Positions 18,823 through 28,161 of a stretch of 64,000 nucleotides of DNA are shown here, in pieces. The stretch spans positions 1,425,131 through 1,489,130 of the forward strand of contig NZ_JAVAIM010000001.1 in NCBI RefSeq assembly GCF_030717945.1, read 5' to 3'. Source of the DNA: Qipengyuania profundimaris. GTDB lineage: Bacteria > Pseudomonadota > Alphaproteobacteria > Sphingomonadales > Sphingomonadaceae. Position 1 is the stretch's first letter; each line of letters opens with the position of its first letter. The notes beneath the pieces are model-generated. The model was not told the DNA's origin. It made no database searches and worked only from the letters and a program-made list of their open reading frames with translations. A program made the translations under genes and the position numbers.

Positions 18823-20025
18823 CTATTCCGCCGCCTGCGTTTCGACCATCTCGTTCTGCATGTCGTCGATGTGGGTCATCAGCAGCCGCCCGTCGCGCAC
18901 GGCGAAGGCCATGCGGCCCTCGACCAGCTCGAGTGCGTCCTTGCCGAACACCTCGTAGCGCCAGCCCTTCAGGATCGGCAGGTCTCGCACGCCGGCGGCG
19001 AGGGCTTCCATCTCGTCCGCCTTGGTCAGCAAACGGGCGGCGACATCGATCTCGCGGGCGCGGATCTTGAGTAGCAGCTTCAGGAGGTCCGCCACCAGCG
19101 CGCCTTCCTTGCCGAGCGGTGCGCCGCGTTTCGGCTTGTCGGGCATTTCGTCTTTCGACAGCGGCTCGGCTTTTTCGAGCACTTTCATCAGACGCTTGCC
19201 GATGTCGTTGTCTTTCCACGCATTCGACAGGCCGCGCACCTTGGTGAGGTCGGGCTGTTTCTTGGGCGGATGGCTGGCGATATCGGCCAGCGTCTCGTCG
19301 CGCATGATGCGGCCGCGCGGAATATTCTTGTGCTGCGCCTCGCCCTCGCGCCACGCGGCCAGCGCCTTCAGCCGGCCGAGCACCTGCGGATTGCGACCGG
19401 GCGAGCGGATGCGCTTCCACGCCTGGCTTGCGTCGTTGGCATAGTTCTCCGGATCGGCCAGCTTGTCCATCTCCGCATCGAGCCAGCCGCCGCGTTCGGT
19501 CTTGATCAGTTTCTTCAGGATCTTGGGAAAGATCTTCGAAAGGTGCGTCACGTCGCCGATGGCATATTCGATCTGCCGGTCGGTCAGCGGGCGGCGGCTC
19601 CAGTCGGTGAAGCGCGCGCCCTTGTCGACCGTGATGCCGAGCCAGCTTTCGACGAGATTGGCATAGCCGATCTGTTCGGACTGGCTGATCGCCATCATCG
19701 CGATCTGCGTGTCGAAGATCGGATGCGGGGTCTTGCCGGTGAAGTTATAGACGATCTCGACGTCCTGCCCGCCCGCATGGAAAACCTTCAGTACGTCCTC
19801 GTTGTCGCACATCAGGTCCCAAAGGGGGGAAAGGTCGATCCCGTCGGCCAGCGGGTCGATCGCCGCGGCCTCTTCCTCGTTTGCGATCTGCACCAGGCAC
19901 AGTTCGGGCCAATAGGTGTTCTCGCGCATGAATTCGGTGTCGACGGTGACGAAATCGCTTTTCGCCAGACGCTCGCACAAATCGGCCAGCGCGTCGGAAG
20001 TCGTAATCAGATCATGTATCTTCAT
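18823..20025 (-). CDS. rnd: Ribonuclease D
   Basis: RNase D is a 3'-5' exoribonuclease that trims tRNA and other stable RNA ends. The 400 residues start with the DEDD exonuclease domain (D29 and E31 in TVDTEFM, a further Asp in GGQDVEIVYN, and the DEDDy Tyr/Asp in YAIGDVTHL). HRDC-like helical domains follow from about residue 210. ATG 20025 (MKIHDLITTSDALADL) fits the family; the frame is open to 20667, but that part runs antisense through aspS. Confidence 0.95.
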   Translation of the reverse strand: MKIHDLITTSDALADLCERLAKSDFVTVDTEFMRENTYWPELCLVQIANEEEAAAIDPLADGIDLSPLWDLMCDNEDVLKVFHAGGQDVEIVYNFTGKTPHPIFDTQIAMMAISQSEQIGYANLVESWLGITVDKGARFTDWSRRPLTDRQIEYAIGDVTHLSKIFPKILKKLIKTERGGWLDAEMDKLADPENYANDASQAWKRIRSPGRNPQVLGRLKALAAWREGEAQHKNIPRGRIMRDETLADIASHPPKKQPDLTKVRGLSNAWKDNDIGKRLMKVLEKAEPLSKDEMPDKPKRGAPLGKEGALVADLLKLLLKIRAREIDVAARLLTKADEMEALAAGVRDLPILKGWRYEVFGKDALELVEGRMAFAVRDGRLLMTHIDDMQNEMVETQAAE

Positions 20026-20076
20026 CGTGTCTTTTCTGTCTGTCGGGCGGAGTACCGCCCTCGGCCGCTGCGAGCC

Positions 20077-20105
20077 TTGACAAAAAGCCGCAGGTGCCCT
20101 GTTAG
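20077..20105 (+). promoter_or_regulatory. Candidate sigma-70 promoter of aspS
   Basis: A perfect -35 box TTGACA (20077-20082) is followed after 17 bases by TGTTAG (20100-20105), a weak -10. The aspS start is 86 bases downstream. A small hairpin GGGCGG-AGTA-CCGCCC (20045-20060) lies on the rnd side of this divergent region. Confidence 0.5.
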
Positions 20106-20190
20106 CGCGCGCGTTTCCTGCTAGAGGAGCGCGTCGCCCCAAAGTCGGGACGCCCCTAGCGCCATAGCTCCGAAAATGGAAAGATTTTAG

Positions 20191-22056
20191 ATGCACGCCT
20201 ATCGTACCCACAATTGCGCACAGCTGACGAAGGACAATGTCGGCGATACCGTCCGCCTGTCGGGCTGGGTGCACAACAAGCGCGACCATGGCGGCGTGCT
20301 GTTCGTCGACCTGCGCGACCATTATGGCATCACGCAGATCGTGGCGGACGAGGATAGCGAGGCGCTGCCGATCCTCGACCGGATCAAGCTGGAATCGGTC
20401 GTCACCATCGACGGGACGGTGAAGGCGCGCGACGATGTGGCGGTGAACAAAAACCTGCCGACCGGCGAGATCGAGGTCTTCGCCCGCTCGGTCGAGGTGC
20501 AGAGCCGCGCCGAAGACCTGCCGCTGATCGTGAACAGCGCCGAGGATTATCCGGAGGAAACGCGCCTCAAGTACCGCTTCGTCGATCTGCGGCGCGAGCG
20601 CGTGCACAAGAACATCATGCTGCGCAACCAGGTCATCACCAGCTTGCGCCGCCGAATGACCGACCAAGGCTTCAGTGAATTCCAGACGCCGATCCTGGGT
20701 GCCTCAAGCCCCGAGGGCGCGCGCGACTACCTTGTGCCCAGCCGCCTGCATCCCGGCCGTTTCTACGCGCTTCCGCAGGCGCCGCAGATGTTCAAGCAGT
20801 TGCTGATGGTCGCCGGGTTCGACCGCTATTTCCAGATCGCCCCCTGTTTCCGCGACGAAGACCTGCGCGCCGACCGCAGCCCGGAATTCTACCAGCTCGA
20901 TTTCGAAATGAGCTTCGTGACGCAGGAAGACGTGTTCCAGGCGATCGAACCCGTGCTCGCGGGCGTGTTCGAGGAATTCGCCGACGGCAAGAGCGTGACG
21001 CCTGCGGGCGAGTTTCCGCGCATCCCTTATGCCGAGGCGATGCTGAAGTACGGCAGCGACAAGCCCGATTTGCGCAACCCGCTGATGATTTCGGACGTGA
21101 CCAGCCACTTCGAGAAAAGTGGCTTCGGCCTGTTCGAGAAGATCGTCGGCGGCGGTGGCCGGGTCCGCGTGATCCCGGCGCCAAACACCCATGAGAAGAG
21201 CCGCAAGTTCTTCGACGAGATGAACGACTGGGCGCGCCGCGAAGGCTTCGCCGGTCTCGGCTACGTCACCCGCAAAGGCGGCGAGTTCGGCGGGCCCATC
21301 GCCAAGAACCACGGACCCGAAGGCATGGAAAAGCTCTATGCCGAGCTAGGGCTGGGCGAGAACGATGGCCTGTTCTTCGCCGCAGGCAAGGAAAAGGACG
21401 CCGCCAAACTTGCCGGGGCCGCTCGGACCCGCGTGGCCGAGGAACTGGGCCTTATCGAAGAGGGCTGCTTCAAGTTCTGCTGGATCGTCGACTTCCCGAT
21501 GTTCGAGTACGACGAGGACCAGAAGAAGGTCGATTTCAGCCACAACCCCTTCTCCATGCCGCAAGGCGAGATGGAGGCGCTGGAGACCAAGGACCCACTC
21601 GATATCCTCGCATGGCAGTACGACATCGTCTGCAACGGCTACGAGCTGTCCAGCGGCGCCATCCGTAACCACCGCCCGGACATCATGTACAAGGCCTTCG
21701 AAATCGCCGGCTACACGCAGGAAGATGTCGATGCGAACTTCAGCGGCATGATCGAGGCGTTCAAGCTTGGCGCGCCGCCGCACGGTGGCTCTGCCCCGGG
21801 TATCGACCGCATTGTGATGCTGCTCGCCGACGAGCCGAACATCCGCGAGGTGATCGCTTTCCCGCTCAACCAGAAGGCACAGGATCTGATGATGGGCGCG
21901 CCGAGCGTGGTCGCGCCCAGCCAGCTGCGCGATGTCCACATCCGCCTCGGCGGTGCGGCGCTGGAAGCACAGAAGGCCGCCAGCGAGACCGAAAAGACCG
22001 ATATGAATAGCAACGCCACCCAGCGCGACGCGCCCGAGCGCAGCGACGACACCTGA
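20191..22056 (+). CDS. aspS: Aspartyl-tRNA synthetase
   Basis: This is a class IIb aminoacyl-tRNA synthetase of 621 residues. The N-terminal OB-fold anticodon-binding domain starts [12 protein letters not shown] and includes [13 protein letters not shown]. The class II catalytic core has motif 2 around [19 protein letters not shown] and motif 3 around [12 protein letters not shown]; a GAD insertion domain lies between. The last 20-25 residues (ending ERSDDT) are a polar tail beyond the usual end. It probably charges tRNA-Asp and, as in many alphaproteobacteria, tRNA-Asn. Confidence 0.97.
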   Translation: MHAYRTHNCAQLTKDNVGDTVRLSGWVHNKRDHGGVLFVDLRDHYGITQIVADEDSEALPILDRIKLESVVTIDGTVKARDDVAVNKNLPTGEIEVFARSVEVQSRAEDLPLIVNSAEDYPEETRLKYRFVDLRRERVHKNIMLRNQVITSLRRRMTDQGFSEFQTPILGASSPEGARDYLVPSRLHPGRFYALPQAPQMFKQLLMVAGFDRYFQIAPCFRDEDLRADRSPEFYQLDFEMSFVTQEDVFQAIEPVLAGVFEEFADGKSVTPAGEFPRIPYAEAMLKYGSDKPDLRNPLMISDVTSHFEKSGFGLFEKIVGGGGRVRVIPAPNTHEKSRKFFDEMNDWARREGFAGLGYVTRKGGEFGGPIAKNHGPEGMEKLYAELGLGENDGLFFAAGKEKDAAKLAGAARTRVAEELGLIEEGCFKFCWIVDFPMFEYDEDQKKVDFSHNPFSMPQGEMEALETKDPLDILAWQYDIVCNGYELSSGAIRNHRPDIMYKAFEIAGYTQEDVDANFSGMIEAFKLGAPPHGGSAPGIDRIVMLLADEPNIREVIAFPLNQKAQDLMMGAPSVVAPSQLRDVHIRLGGAALEAQKAASETEKTDMNSNATQRDAPERSDDT

Positions 22057-22062
22057 CACAAA

Positions 22063-22088
22063 AAGGGCGCGGATCGATCCGCGCCCTT
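22063..22088. terminator. Bidirectional terminator after aspS
   Basis: A perfect 13-bp palindromic arm pair (AAGGGCGCGGATC / GATCCGCGCCCTT) lies between the convergent aspS and DUF2383 genes. A-rich bases precede it and TTCC follows. It can serve both strands. Confidence 0.8.
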
Positions 22089-22109
22089 CCGATCAGACTG
22101 ATTGAGGGA

Positions 22110-22541
22110 TCAGTCGTACTGCTTTTCGATCATGTCGCCGAATCGTTCGCCCTGGCAGATATCGTCGTAGCACTGCTGCACTACGGCCCGCTCCTGACCT
22201 TCCAGCTGGTTGCTGTCGAGCGCTTCCTGGAACTTGTTCTTGATGTAGTCCTCACCTTCTTCGACCCGCTCGGCGACGTTGTCGTCGCTATTGCCGAACA
22301 TGCTGGTGATGCTCTGCCACATCTGGTGGACTTCGCCGGTGACTGTACCCTTGGTGACCAGTTCGTCGCCCTGACGCTCCAGCTCAGCATTCATCTGACG
22401 GAGAGTTGCTTCACGCTGCTGGAGGCGCTGGTTGAGGGCTTGGGTCAGCTGGGCGCTGTCTGCCTTTTCAGCGGCCTGGCGATAACCTTCGACCGAGTCG
22501 AAAGTGGTGTCGGTAAGGCTCTTGAATGTGCTGCTGCTCAT
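22110..22541 (-). CDS. DUF2383/PA2169-like four-helix protein
   Basis: The 143-residue all-helical protein (MSSSTFKSLTDTTFDSVEGYRQAAEKA...) has the layout of DUF2383 proteins, which form ferritin-like four-helix bundles; their role is unknown. It has no signal peptide. ATG 22541 is supported by AGGGAAG upstream. The upstream region holds GGACC-N16-GGTT, a two-mismatch version of the EcfG stress promoter, so stress control is possible. Confidence 0.85.
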   Translation of the reverse strand: MSSSTFKSLTDTTFDSVEGYRQAAEKADSAQLTQALNQRLQQREATLRQMNAELERQGDELVTKGTVTGEVHQMWQSITSMFGNSDDNVAERVEEGEDYIKNKFQEALDSNQLEGQERAVVQQCYDDICQGERFGDMIEKQYD

Positions 22542-22638
22542 AATTGCTTCCCTTTTGTAAGAGGTTGATATCAAACCAACCCCTCACTGCGACGATGGGT
22601 CCACGAGCGACAGCAATATGGCGCGCAATTCTATCGGT

Positions 22639-24618
22639 TCAGCCTGCTTCTTCGATGAAGACGTAATTATGCTGGGCATCTAGTAAAGTGAGCGTGCGTT
22701 TGCCGTCGCTTTCGCCCACGACCAGCGGGAAGCCGAAGAAGCCCGGCGTCATCATGATGACCGATTGCGTACCGTCGTCATTGGCCTTGGTGCCGATCGC
22801 GGTTTTGCCCGAGGTCACGGTGGCATAGGCCGTGCCGCCCTCGCTACTGATGGTCAGCGGACCGAGTTCGTCATTGACGTAGCGTGGGGCAAGGCCAGCC
22901 AAAACGTCGGCATCGCCCTTCTCGACGATCCCTTCGCGTCCCTTCTCGCGCGCTTCCGCGCCCAGCCTGACCGCTGCGACAAGGTTTTCGTCCGCCTCCT
23001 CGTCGCCGTCGTAGAGCACTTCGAGCAGCTTGCGCTGGAACAGGCCGAGCAGGCCTTGGCCGGTGTCCGAATTGGTCAGCAGTACGGCCGCCACGCCGTC
23101 TTCGGGAATGAACCAGAAATTGCTCTTGAAGCCGATCAGGCTGCCGCCGTGGAAATAGATCGACTTGCCGAGGTTCGCGCTCTCCATCAGGCCCATGCCG
23201 TACCAGCTGTCCTCGCCGATCGGCACATACCGCTCGCGGCGCTTGAGCAGGTTCTCCGCAGAGACGAGATCGGTCCCGTCCGCCAGCGTTCCTTCGCGCA
23301 GCTCGTTCAGCGCATAGAGCGCCATGTCGTGCGCGGTGGACCACACGCCGCCTGCGGGGCGATAGGGGTAGACCATCCAGTTCCACTGCATCGGCGCGGT
23401 TTCGACCGGGCCGGCGAAACCGCGCGCATGCGGCCGCGCCCAATTGTCGTCCATCGCCTTAGCATAGTCGAAGGTCGTACGCGTCATGCCGAGCGGCCCG
23501 AAAATGCGCTCGTCCATCGCGCGGTCGAAGGCGGCGCCGATTTCCATGTCGGGATAGATCAGGTGCCCGCCGATATAGCCTGCCGCGCTAGCCATGAGGT
23601 TGTTGTACTGGAAAACCTCGCCGAAGCCGCTGGTCGGTTCGGTCGCGGCGAGCTGGACGAAAGTGTCGCTCGCGGGGGTTTCGCGGCTGGTGTTCATTAC
23701 CCACTGCATGTCCTTGCGGGGCAGGCCGGTGCAGGCGCAGATGAGGTGCTCGACCAGGACGCTGTCTGTCGTCTCGGCACTGCCGAGGCGGAACTCGGGA
23801 TAGACTTCGGTAACCTTCTGGTCCCAGGCGAGCTTGCCTTCGTCGACAAGCGTGGAGAGCAGCAACGTCGCCATGCCCTTGGTATTGGAGGCGACCATGA
23901 AGCTGGTGTCTTCGTCGACTTGCCGGCCGCCACCGATCTCGGTCGTGCCGAGGCCGCCCTCCCACACGATCCGGTCGTTCTGCACCAGGGCCAGTCCGAC
24001 GCCGGGGATCTCGAGCCCTTCCATCGCCTCGGTAAGATAGCCGGTCAGCTCGGCGATCCGCGCCTGCGTCAGTTCCTTGGCCTCGCGCCCGGCGAAGCTC
24101 TCGCGCTCGAAATCGGTCGGGCGCAGCGAGCCGAAAGCCTGGTTGAGCTGGGCACCGCGCTTGGCGATCGTGCCCAGCGCACCGTTGATCAGCACCACGG
24201 TCCAGGTGTCGCCCTTGCGCAGGCCGATGCCCTGGATGGCAAGCTGCTCGGACGGAGACGTCTTGTAGTTCACCACGGTGATCTGGTCCCAGCCATCACG
24301 AGCCGGGGGGTCTTGAGCGATCAGGACCTCACGCTCGAAAGCCGGGTCGAGCTTCGCCCAGGCGGCGGCAACGGCGGCAGCGCCATCCGCCGCATCGTCG
24401 ACTCCGACGATCGCCGCGGTGGCATCGCCTTCGGGCGCGGAGAAGACCATCATGTCACCCCGCATCTCGCGGTTCCAGCCCGGAATCGGCGTCATCTGGG
24501 CGCCCGTGCCGGTGTCGAGGACTGCGGCACTTTCTTGCGGCGCAGCATCCTGTGCCAGCAGAGGGAGCGGCGAAGCGGCGACGAGCAGGGCGGAAGCGGC
24601 AAAAGCGAGGCGTTTCAT
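22639..24618 (-). CDS. Secreted serine hydrolase, beta-lactamase class C-like
   Basis: The 659-residue protein has a clear signal peptide (about 1-22). A first domain of about 150 residues is unassigned. It is followed by a class C beta-lactamase/penicillin-binding fold with S-x-x-K (S244-N-T-K247), Y-x-N (Y338-N-N340) and a third motif HGG (490-492). A C-terminal domain of about 150 residues follows. It likely acts in the periplasm as a peptidase or esterase; substrate unknown. ATG 24618 follows AGGAG, and a good sigma-70 promoter precedes it. Confidence 0.9.
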   Translation of the reverse strand: MKRLAFAASALLVAASPLPLLAQDAAPQESAAVLDTGTGAQMTPIPGWNREMRGDMMVFSAPEGDATAAIVGVDDAADGAAAVAAAWAKLDPAFEREVLIAQDPPARDGWDQITVVNYKTSPSEQLAIQGIGLRKGDTWTVVLINGALGTIAKRGAQLNQAFGSLRPTDFERESFAGREAKELTQARIAELTGYLTEAMEGLEIPGVGLALVQNDRIVWEGGLGTTEIGGGRQVDEDTSFMVASNTKGMATLLLSTLVDEGKLAWDQKVTEVYPEFRLGSAETTDSVLVEHLICACTGLPRKDMQWVMNTSRETPASDTFVQLAATEPTSGFGEVFQYNNLMASAAGYIGGHLIYPDMEIGAAFDRAMDERIFGPLGMTRTTFDYAKAMDDNWARPHARGFAGPVETAPMQWNWMVYPYRPAGGVWSTAHDMALYALNELREGTLADGTDLVSAENLLKRRERYVPIGEDSWYGMGLMESANLGKSIYFHGGSLIGFKSNFWFIPEDGVAAVLLTNSDTGQGLLGLFQRKLLEVLYDGDEEADENLVAAVRLGAEAREKGREGIVEKGDADVLAGLAPRYVNDELGPLTISSEGGTAYATVTSGKTAIGTKANDDGTQSVIMMTPGFFGFPLVVGESDGKRTLTLLDAQHNYVFIEEAG

Positions 24619-24646
24619 GACGATGGTCTCCTTGCGTGTTGCCCGG

Positions 24647-24674
24647 ATAATACGCCCACGGTGTGACAGGTCAA
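24647..24674 (-). promoter_or_regulatory. Sigma-70-type promoter of the serine hydrolase gene
   Basis: On the minus strand TTGACC (24674-24669), a 16-base spacer and TATTAT (24652-24647) lie just upstream of the AGGAG ribosome binding site of the serine hydrolase gene. Both boxes are near consensus. Confidence 0.7.
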
Positions 24675-24770
24675 TTGCGCGCGAGATGCGCCAGCCCCTT
24701 GCGCTCGCCCGCGGCGTTCATTAGGGCGAAAGCCAATTTGCAAACCCCCATGAATTCGAGAGGGACAAAA

Positions 24771-25007
24771 ATGAGCGATACTGCCGACCGCGTGCAGAAA
24801 ATTGTCGTCGAGCACCTCGGCGTCGAAGCCGACAAGGTGACCCAGGAAGCCAGCTTCATCGACGATCTCGGTGCAGACAGCCTCGACATCGTTGAGCTGG
24901 TCATGGCCTTCGAAGAAGAATTCGGCGTCGAAATCCCCGATGATGCGGCCGAGAAGATCTCGACCGTCGGCGACGCGACCAAATACATCGAAGAGCACAA
25001 GGGCTGA
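24771..25007 (+). CDS. acpP: Acyl carrier protein
   Basis: This 78-residue acidic protein carries growing acyl chains in fatty acid synthesis. The phosphopantetheine attachment serine is S37 in [13 protein letters not shown] 24771 follows AGAGGGAC; the open frame upstream is not used because typical AcpP starts at [10 protein letters not shown]. It precedes fabF, the usual order, with a terminator-like hairpin between them that may lower fabF expression relative to acpP. Confidence 0.98.
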   Translation: MSDTADRVQKIVVEHLGVEADKVTQEASFIDDLGADSLDIVELVMAFEEEFGVEIPDDAAEKISTVGDATKYIEEHKG

Positions 25008-25063
25008 CGCCTAGGCGCTAAACCCGCCGCTTTTCGGCAAACCTGCTTCATTGGCGGGAACGG

Positions 25064-25094
25064 ACAGGCCCGACCCGATAAGGGCCGGGCCTGT
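25064..25094 (+). terminator. Hairpin between acpP and fabF
   Basis: A 13-bp stem with one mismatch (ACAGGCCCGACCC, loop GATAA, GGGCCGGGCCTGT) is followed by TGTCTTTTATT, so it looks like an intrinsic terminator or attenuator. fabF starts 22 bases after the hairpin. Confidence 0.8.
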
Positions 25095-25116
25095 TGTCTT
25101 TTATTCGGAGAAATAC

Positions 25117-26376
25117 ATGCGTCGTGTGGTCGTTACCGGTCTTGGCCTCGTCACCCCCTTGGGCGGCGATGTGGAAACCAGCTGGTCCAACCTGATCGCG
25201 GGCAAGAGTGGGGCGGGGCCGATCACCCGCTTCGACGCCAGCAACCAGAAGGCGCAGATCGCCTGCGAGGTGAAGCCCAAGGACCACGAATGGGGCTTCG
25301 ATCCCGACAAGCGCGTCGATCCCAAGATCCAGCGGCAGGTCGATCCGTTCATCGTCTACGGCCTCGACGCCGCCGGGCAGGCTCTGGAAGATGCCGGTCT
25401 TACCGAGATGGACCAGGCCACCAAGGAGCGCGCGGGCGTCTCCATCGGTGCAGGCATCGGCGGCCTGCCGGGGATCGAGCAGGAATCGGTCAACCTCCAC
25501 GAACGCGGTCCGGGCCGGGTCAGCCCGCACTTCGTCCACGGCCGGATCATCAATCTCGTTAGCGGACAGGTTTCGATCCGCTATGGCTTGATGGGGCCGA
25601 ACCACGCCGTCGTCACCGCATGCTCGACCGGCGCTCATTCGATCGGCGATGCCGCACGCATGATCCGCGACGACGATGCCGACATCATGCTGGCGGGCGG
25701 CTCTGAGTCGACCATCAACCCGCTCGGCATTGCCGGCTTCGCGCAAGCACGTGCACTCAACACCGGCTACAACGACCGGCCCGAGCAGGCCAGCCGCCCG
25801 TACGACAAGAACCGCGAAGGCTTCGTGCTGGGCGAAGGCGCGGGCGTAGTGGTGCTGGAGGAATACGAGCACGCCAAGGCCCGGGGCGCGAAAATCTATG
25901 CCGAAGTGGTCGGTTACGGCCTCTCGGGCGATGCCTATCACGTCACCGCTCCGCATCCCGAAGGCAAGGGCGCCGAACTCGCCATGCGCATGGCGCTGAA
26001 GAAAGCGGGCATGGAGGCGAGCGACATCGATTACGTCAACGCACATGGCACCTCGACCATGGCCGACACGATCGAACTCGGCGCGGTCAAGCGCGTGCTG
26101 GGCGACAATCTCGGCGGCGCGTCGATGAGCTCGACCAAATCGGCGATCGGCCATCTGCTTGGCGGTGCCGGCGCGGTGGAGGCGATCTTCTGCATCCTCT
26201 CGATCCGCGACCAGATCGTCCCACCGACGCTCAATCTGGACGATCCGGACGAGGGCACCGAGGGCGTCGATCTTGTGCCGCACACTGCCAAAAAGCGGGA
26301 AGTGCACGCCGCACTCAACAACAGCTTCGGCTTCGGCGGGACCAATGCCTCGCTGATCGTCAAGAAAGTCGACTGA
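25117..26376 (+). CDS. fabF: Beta-ketoacyl-ACP synthase II FabF
   Basis: FabF condenses malonyl-ACP with acyl-ACP in fatty acid elongation. The 419 residues hold the thiolase-fold catalytic triad: C169 in VTACSTGAHSIG, a His in NAHGTST (about 309) and a His in IGHLLGGAGAVE (about 346). ATG 25117 with CGGAG upstream gives the family-typical start MRRVVVTGLGLVTPLG. It is followed after one base by mltG. Confidence 0.97.
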   Translation: MRRVVVTGLGLVTPLGGDVETSWSNLIAGKSGAGPITRFDASNQKAQIACEVKPKDHEWGFDPDKRVDPKIQRQVDPFIVYGLDAAGQALEDAGLTEMDQATKERAGVSIGAGIGGLPGIEQESVNLHERGPGRVSPHFVHGRIINLVSGQVSIRYGLMGPNHAVVTACSTGAHSIGDAARMIRDDDADIMLAGGSESTINPLGIAGFAQARALNTGYNDRPEQASRPYDKNREGFVLGEGAGVVVLEEYEHAKARGAKIYAEVVGYGLSGDAYHVTAPHPEGKGAELAMRMALKKAGMEASDIDYVNAHGTSTMADTIELGAVKRVLGDNLGGASMSSTKSAIGHLLGGAGAVEAIFCILSIRDQIVPPTLNLDDPDEGTEGVDLVPHTAKKREVHAALNNSFGFGGTNASLIVKKVD

Positions 26377-26377
26377 C

Positions 26378-27352
26378 GTGAAAAAGACCGGTGCGCTGAT
26401 TATCGGCGCGGTTGCCGCGCTCGTCCTGGCGATCGGCGCGATCTGGTTCGCCTCCGGCTGGTGGGGCGGCGCGGATGTCGAGGAGGATACGAACTTCATC
26501 GTCCCCTCCGGCGCGACGCTGACTTCGGTCGCGAACAAGCTGGAGGACGAGGGGCTTATCGGTTCTGCCGACGGCTTCCTGCTGCGTGCGAAAATTCTCG
26601 GTTCGGGCGATCCGATCAAGGCGGGCGAGTTCTTGCTGCCGTCGGGCGCCAGCCCCGCGCGCATTCTCGACACGTTCCAGCACGGCGAGGTGATCCGGCG
26701 TTTCGTGACCATTCCCGAAGGCCTGCCCTCGATCATGGTCTACGAGCGGCTCATGGCGGAAGATCTGCTGACCGGCGAGATCCCGGTACCTGCAGAAGGA
26801 TCGGTCCTGCCCGATACATACGACTTCGAGCGTGGCGAAAGCCGGGGCGAGGTGCTTGCCCGCATGCAGGCGGCGATGAAGAACTACCTCGCCGAAGCCT
26901 GGCCCAAGCGCGGCGACGACATCGCCGTCGACAGCATCGAGGAAGCGGTAATCCTCGCTTCGATCGTGGAGAAGGAAACCGGCGTCGCACGCGAGCGCAA
27001 AATGGTCGCCGGCCTCTATTCGAACCGCGTGAAGGACGGCATGCTGCTGCAGGCCGATCCGACGATCATCTATCCGATCACCAAGGGCAAGCCGCTAGGC
27101 CGCCGGATCCGCCAGTCGGAAATCGCCGCGATCAACGACTACAATACCTACACCATGGTCGGCCTGCCCAAGGGGCCGATTACCAATCCGGGCCGCGAAT
27201 CCATCGCGGCGGTACTGAACCCGGCGGAGACGACGGCGCGCTATATGGTAGCCGACGGAACCGGCGGCCATGCTTTTGCCGAGACGCTCGACGAGCATAA
27301 CGCCAATGTTGCGAAGTGGTTCGAGATCCGCCGCGAACGCGGTGAGATGTGA
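26378..27352 (+). CDS. mltG: Endolytic murein transglycosylase MltG
   Basis: MltG (YceG) cleaves nascent glycan strands and sets glycan length. The 324-residue protein has one N-terminal membrane helix (about 7-26), a LysM-like subdomain and the catalytic YceG domain with ASIVEKET (E198, the expected catalytic residue) and LLQADPTIIYP. The start is GTG 26378, one base after the fabF stop; fabF-mltG adjacency is common in alphaproteobacteria. The stop overlaps the next start as GTGA. Confidence 0.95.
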   Translation: MKKTGALIIGAVAALVLAIGAIWFASGWWGGADVEEDTNFIVPSGATLTSVANKLEDEGLIGSADGFLLRAKILGSGDPIKAGEFLLPSGASPARILDTFQHGEVIRRFVTIPEGLPSIMVYERLMAEDLLTGEIPVPAEGSVLPDTYDFERGESRGEVLARMQAAMKNYLAEAWPKRGDDIAVDSIEEAVILASIVEKETGVARERKMVAGLYSNRVKDGMLLQADPTIIYPITKGKPLGRRIRQSEIAAINDYNTYTMVGLPKGPITNPGRESIAAVLNPAETTARYMVADGTGGHAFAETLDEHNANVAKWFEIRRERGEM

Positions 27353-27876
27353 GCGAGGGCGACGCACCGCTCATCCTGACGGCGCAGCTGCCCGATGACA
27401 TGCATCCGCGCTACACCGCGCTGCGCGACGCGCATTTTCCGCCCGAGCGTAATTACCTCGAAGCGCATGTGACGCTGTTCCACGCGCTGCCCGGCATGTG
27501 CGAGGGCGAGGTGGTCACTGTGTGCGAGCGCATGGCGCGCGACTTCGCTCCGGTGCCGGGTGACATTGTGGGCCTCATGTCGCTCGGGCGGGGGACGGCG
27601 ATCAAGCTCGAAAGCCCGGCGATGCTGCGCCTGCGCGACCTGCTCGCCGACGGTTTCCACGGCCTCCTCACCCAGCAGGACCAGCACCGGCCCCGCCTGC
27701 ACGTCACTATCCAGAACAAGGTCAGCGGCAAGGAGGCCAAGGCCTTGCAAGCGCAGCTCCATGGCACGGTCCTGCCGCGCAGTTTCCGTTTTCCCGGCCT
27801 CTCCCTGTTCCACTACCGTGGCGGTCCGTGGGAGCATGTGAAGACCTTCGCATTCCGCGGCAAAGACACCGCGTAA
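27349..27876 (+). CDS. 2'-5' RNA ligase family protein (2H phosphoesterase)
   Basis: The 175-residue protein shows the two H-x-T/S-x motifs of 2H phosphoesterases: H40-V-T-L and H118-V-T-I. Such proteins act on 2',3'-cyclic or 2'-5' phosphodiesters in RNA, but the substrate here is unknown. Start GTG 27349 overlaps the mltG stop as GTGA, making it the last gene of an acpP-fabF-mltG-linked run. Confidence 0.88.
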   Translation: MSEGDAPLILTAQLPDDMHPRYTALRDAHFPPERNYLEAHVTLFHALPGMCEGEVVTVCERMARDFAPVPGDIVGLMSLGRGTAIKLESPAMLRLRDLLADGFHGLLTQQDQHRPRLHVTIQNKVSGKEAKALQAQLHGTVLPRSFRFPGLSLFHYRGGPWEHVKTFAFRGKDTA

Positions 27877-27917
27877 AAGAGGTCTGAAAGAAAATTGCGG
27901 AGCCGCGAATTGCGCGG

Positions 27918-27946
27918 TTGACCCCATGCCCCCTGCGCCGTAAATG
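27918..27946 (+). promoter_or_regulatory. Sigma-70-type promoter of tRNA-Met
   Basis: TTGACC (27918-27923), exactly 17 bases, then TAAATG (27941-27946) forms a near-consensus promoter 58 bases before the tRNA 5' end. No gene lies between them. Confidence 0.65.
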
Positions 27947-28003
27947 CGCCGCCTGCCGAGCGGGCCGAAAGCCCCGGCATGCCTCCCAAGGCAGACTTGG
28001 TGC

Positions 28004-28080
28004 GGCGGAGTAGCTCAGGTGGTTAGAGCAGCGGAATCATAATCCGCGTGTCGGGGGTTCGAGTCCCTCCTCCGCTACCA
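28004..28080 (+). tRNA. tRNA-Met (CAU), elongator
   Basis: A 77-base cloverleaf is readable, with encoded 3' CCA. The acceptor is GGCGGAG / CTCCGCT (first pair G-U), the D arm is GCTC...GAGC, and the T arm is GGGGG TTCGAGT CCCTC. The anticodon stem is GCGGA / TCCGC and its loop ATCATAA gives anticodon CAT. It lacks the initiator's C1-A72 mismatch and three-GC anticodon stem. It does not resemble the lysidine tRNA-Ile2 type, so it is called elongator Met. Confidence 0.95.
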
Positions 28081-28161
28081 TGGTGGAATGCGCATGGGTT
28101 CGCATGCTTCTGTTCGCTTTCTAGCCGGCAGACAGCGCCAGGGCCGTGAACGGCGGCGACA

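Noticed and set aside
22765-24666. Plus-strand frame of 633 codons opposite the serine hydrolase
   Set aside because: The minus-strand gene has signal peptide, three catalytic motifs, promoter and ribosome binding site; the plus frame has none.
25048-26736. Long minus-strand frame opposite fabF and mltG
   Set aside because: Antisense to well-identified genes; no motif and no ribosome binding site.
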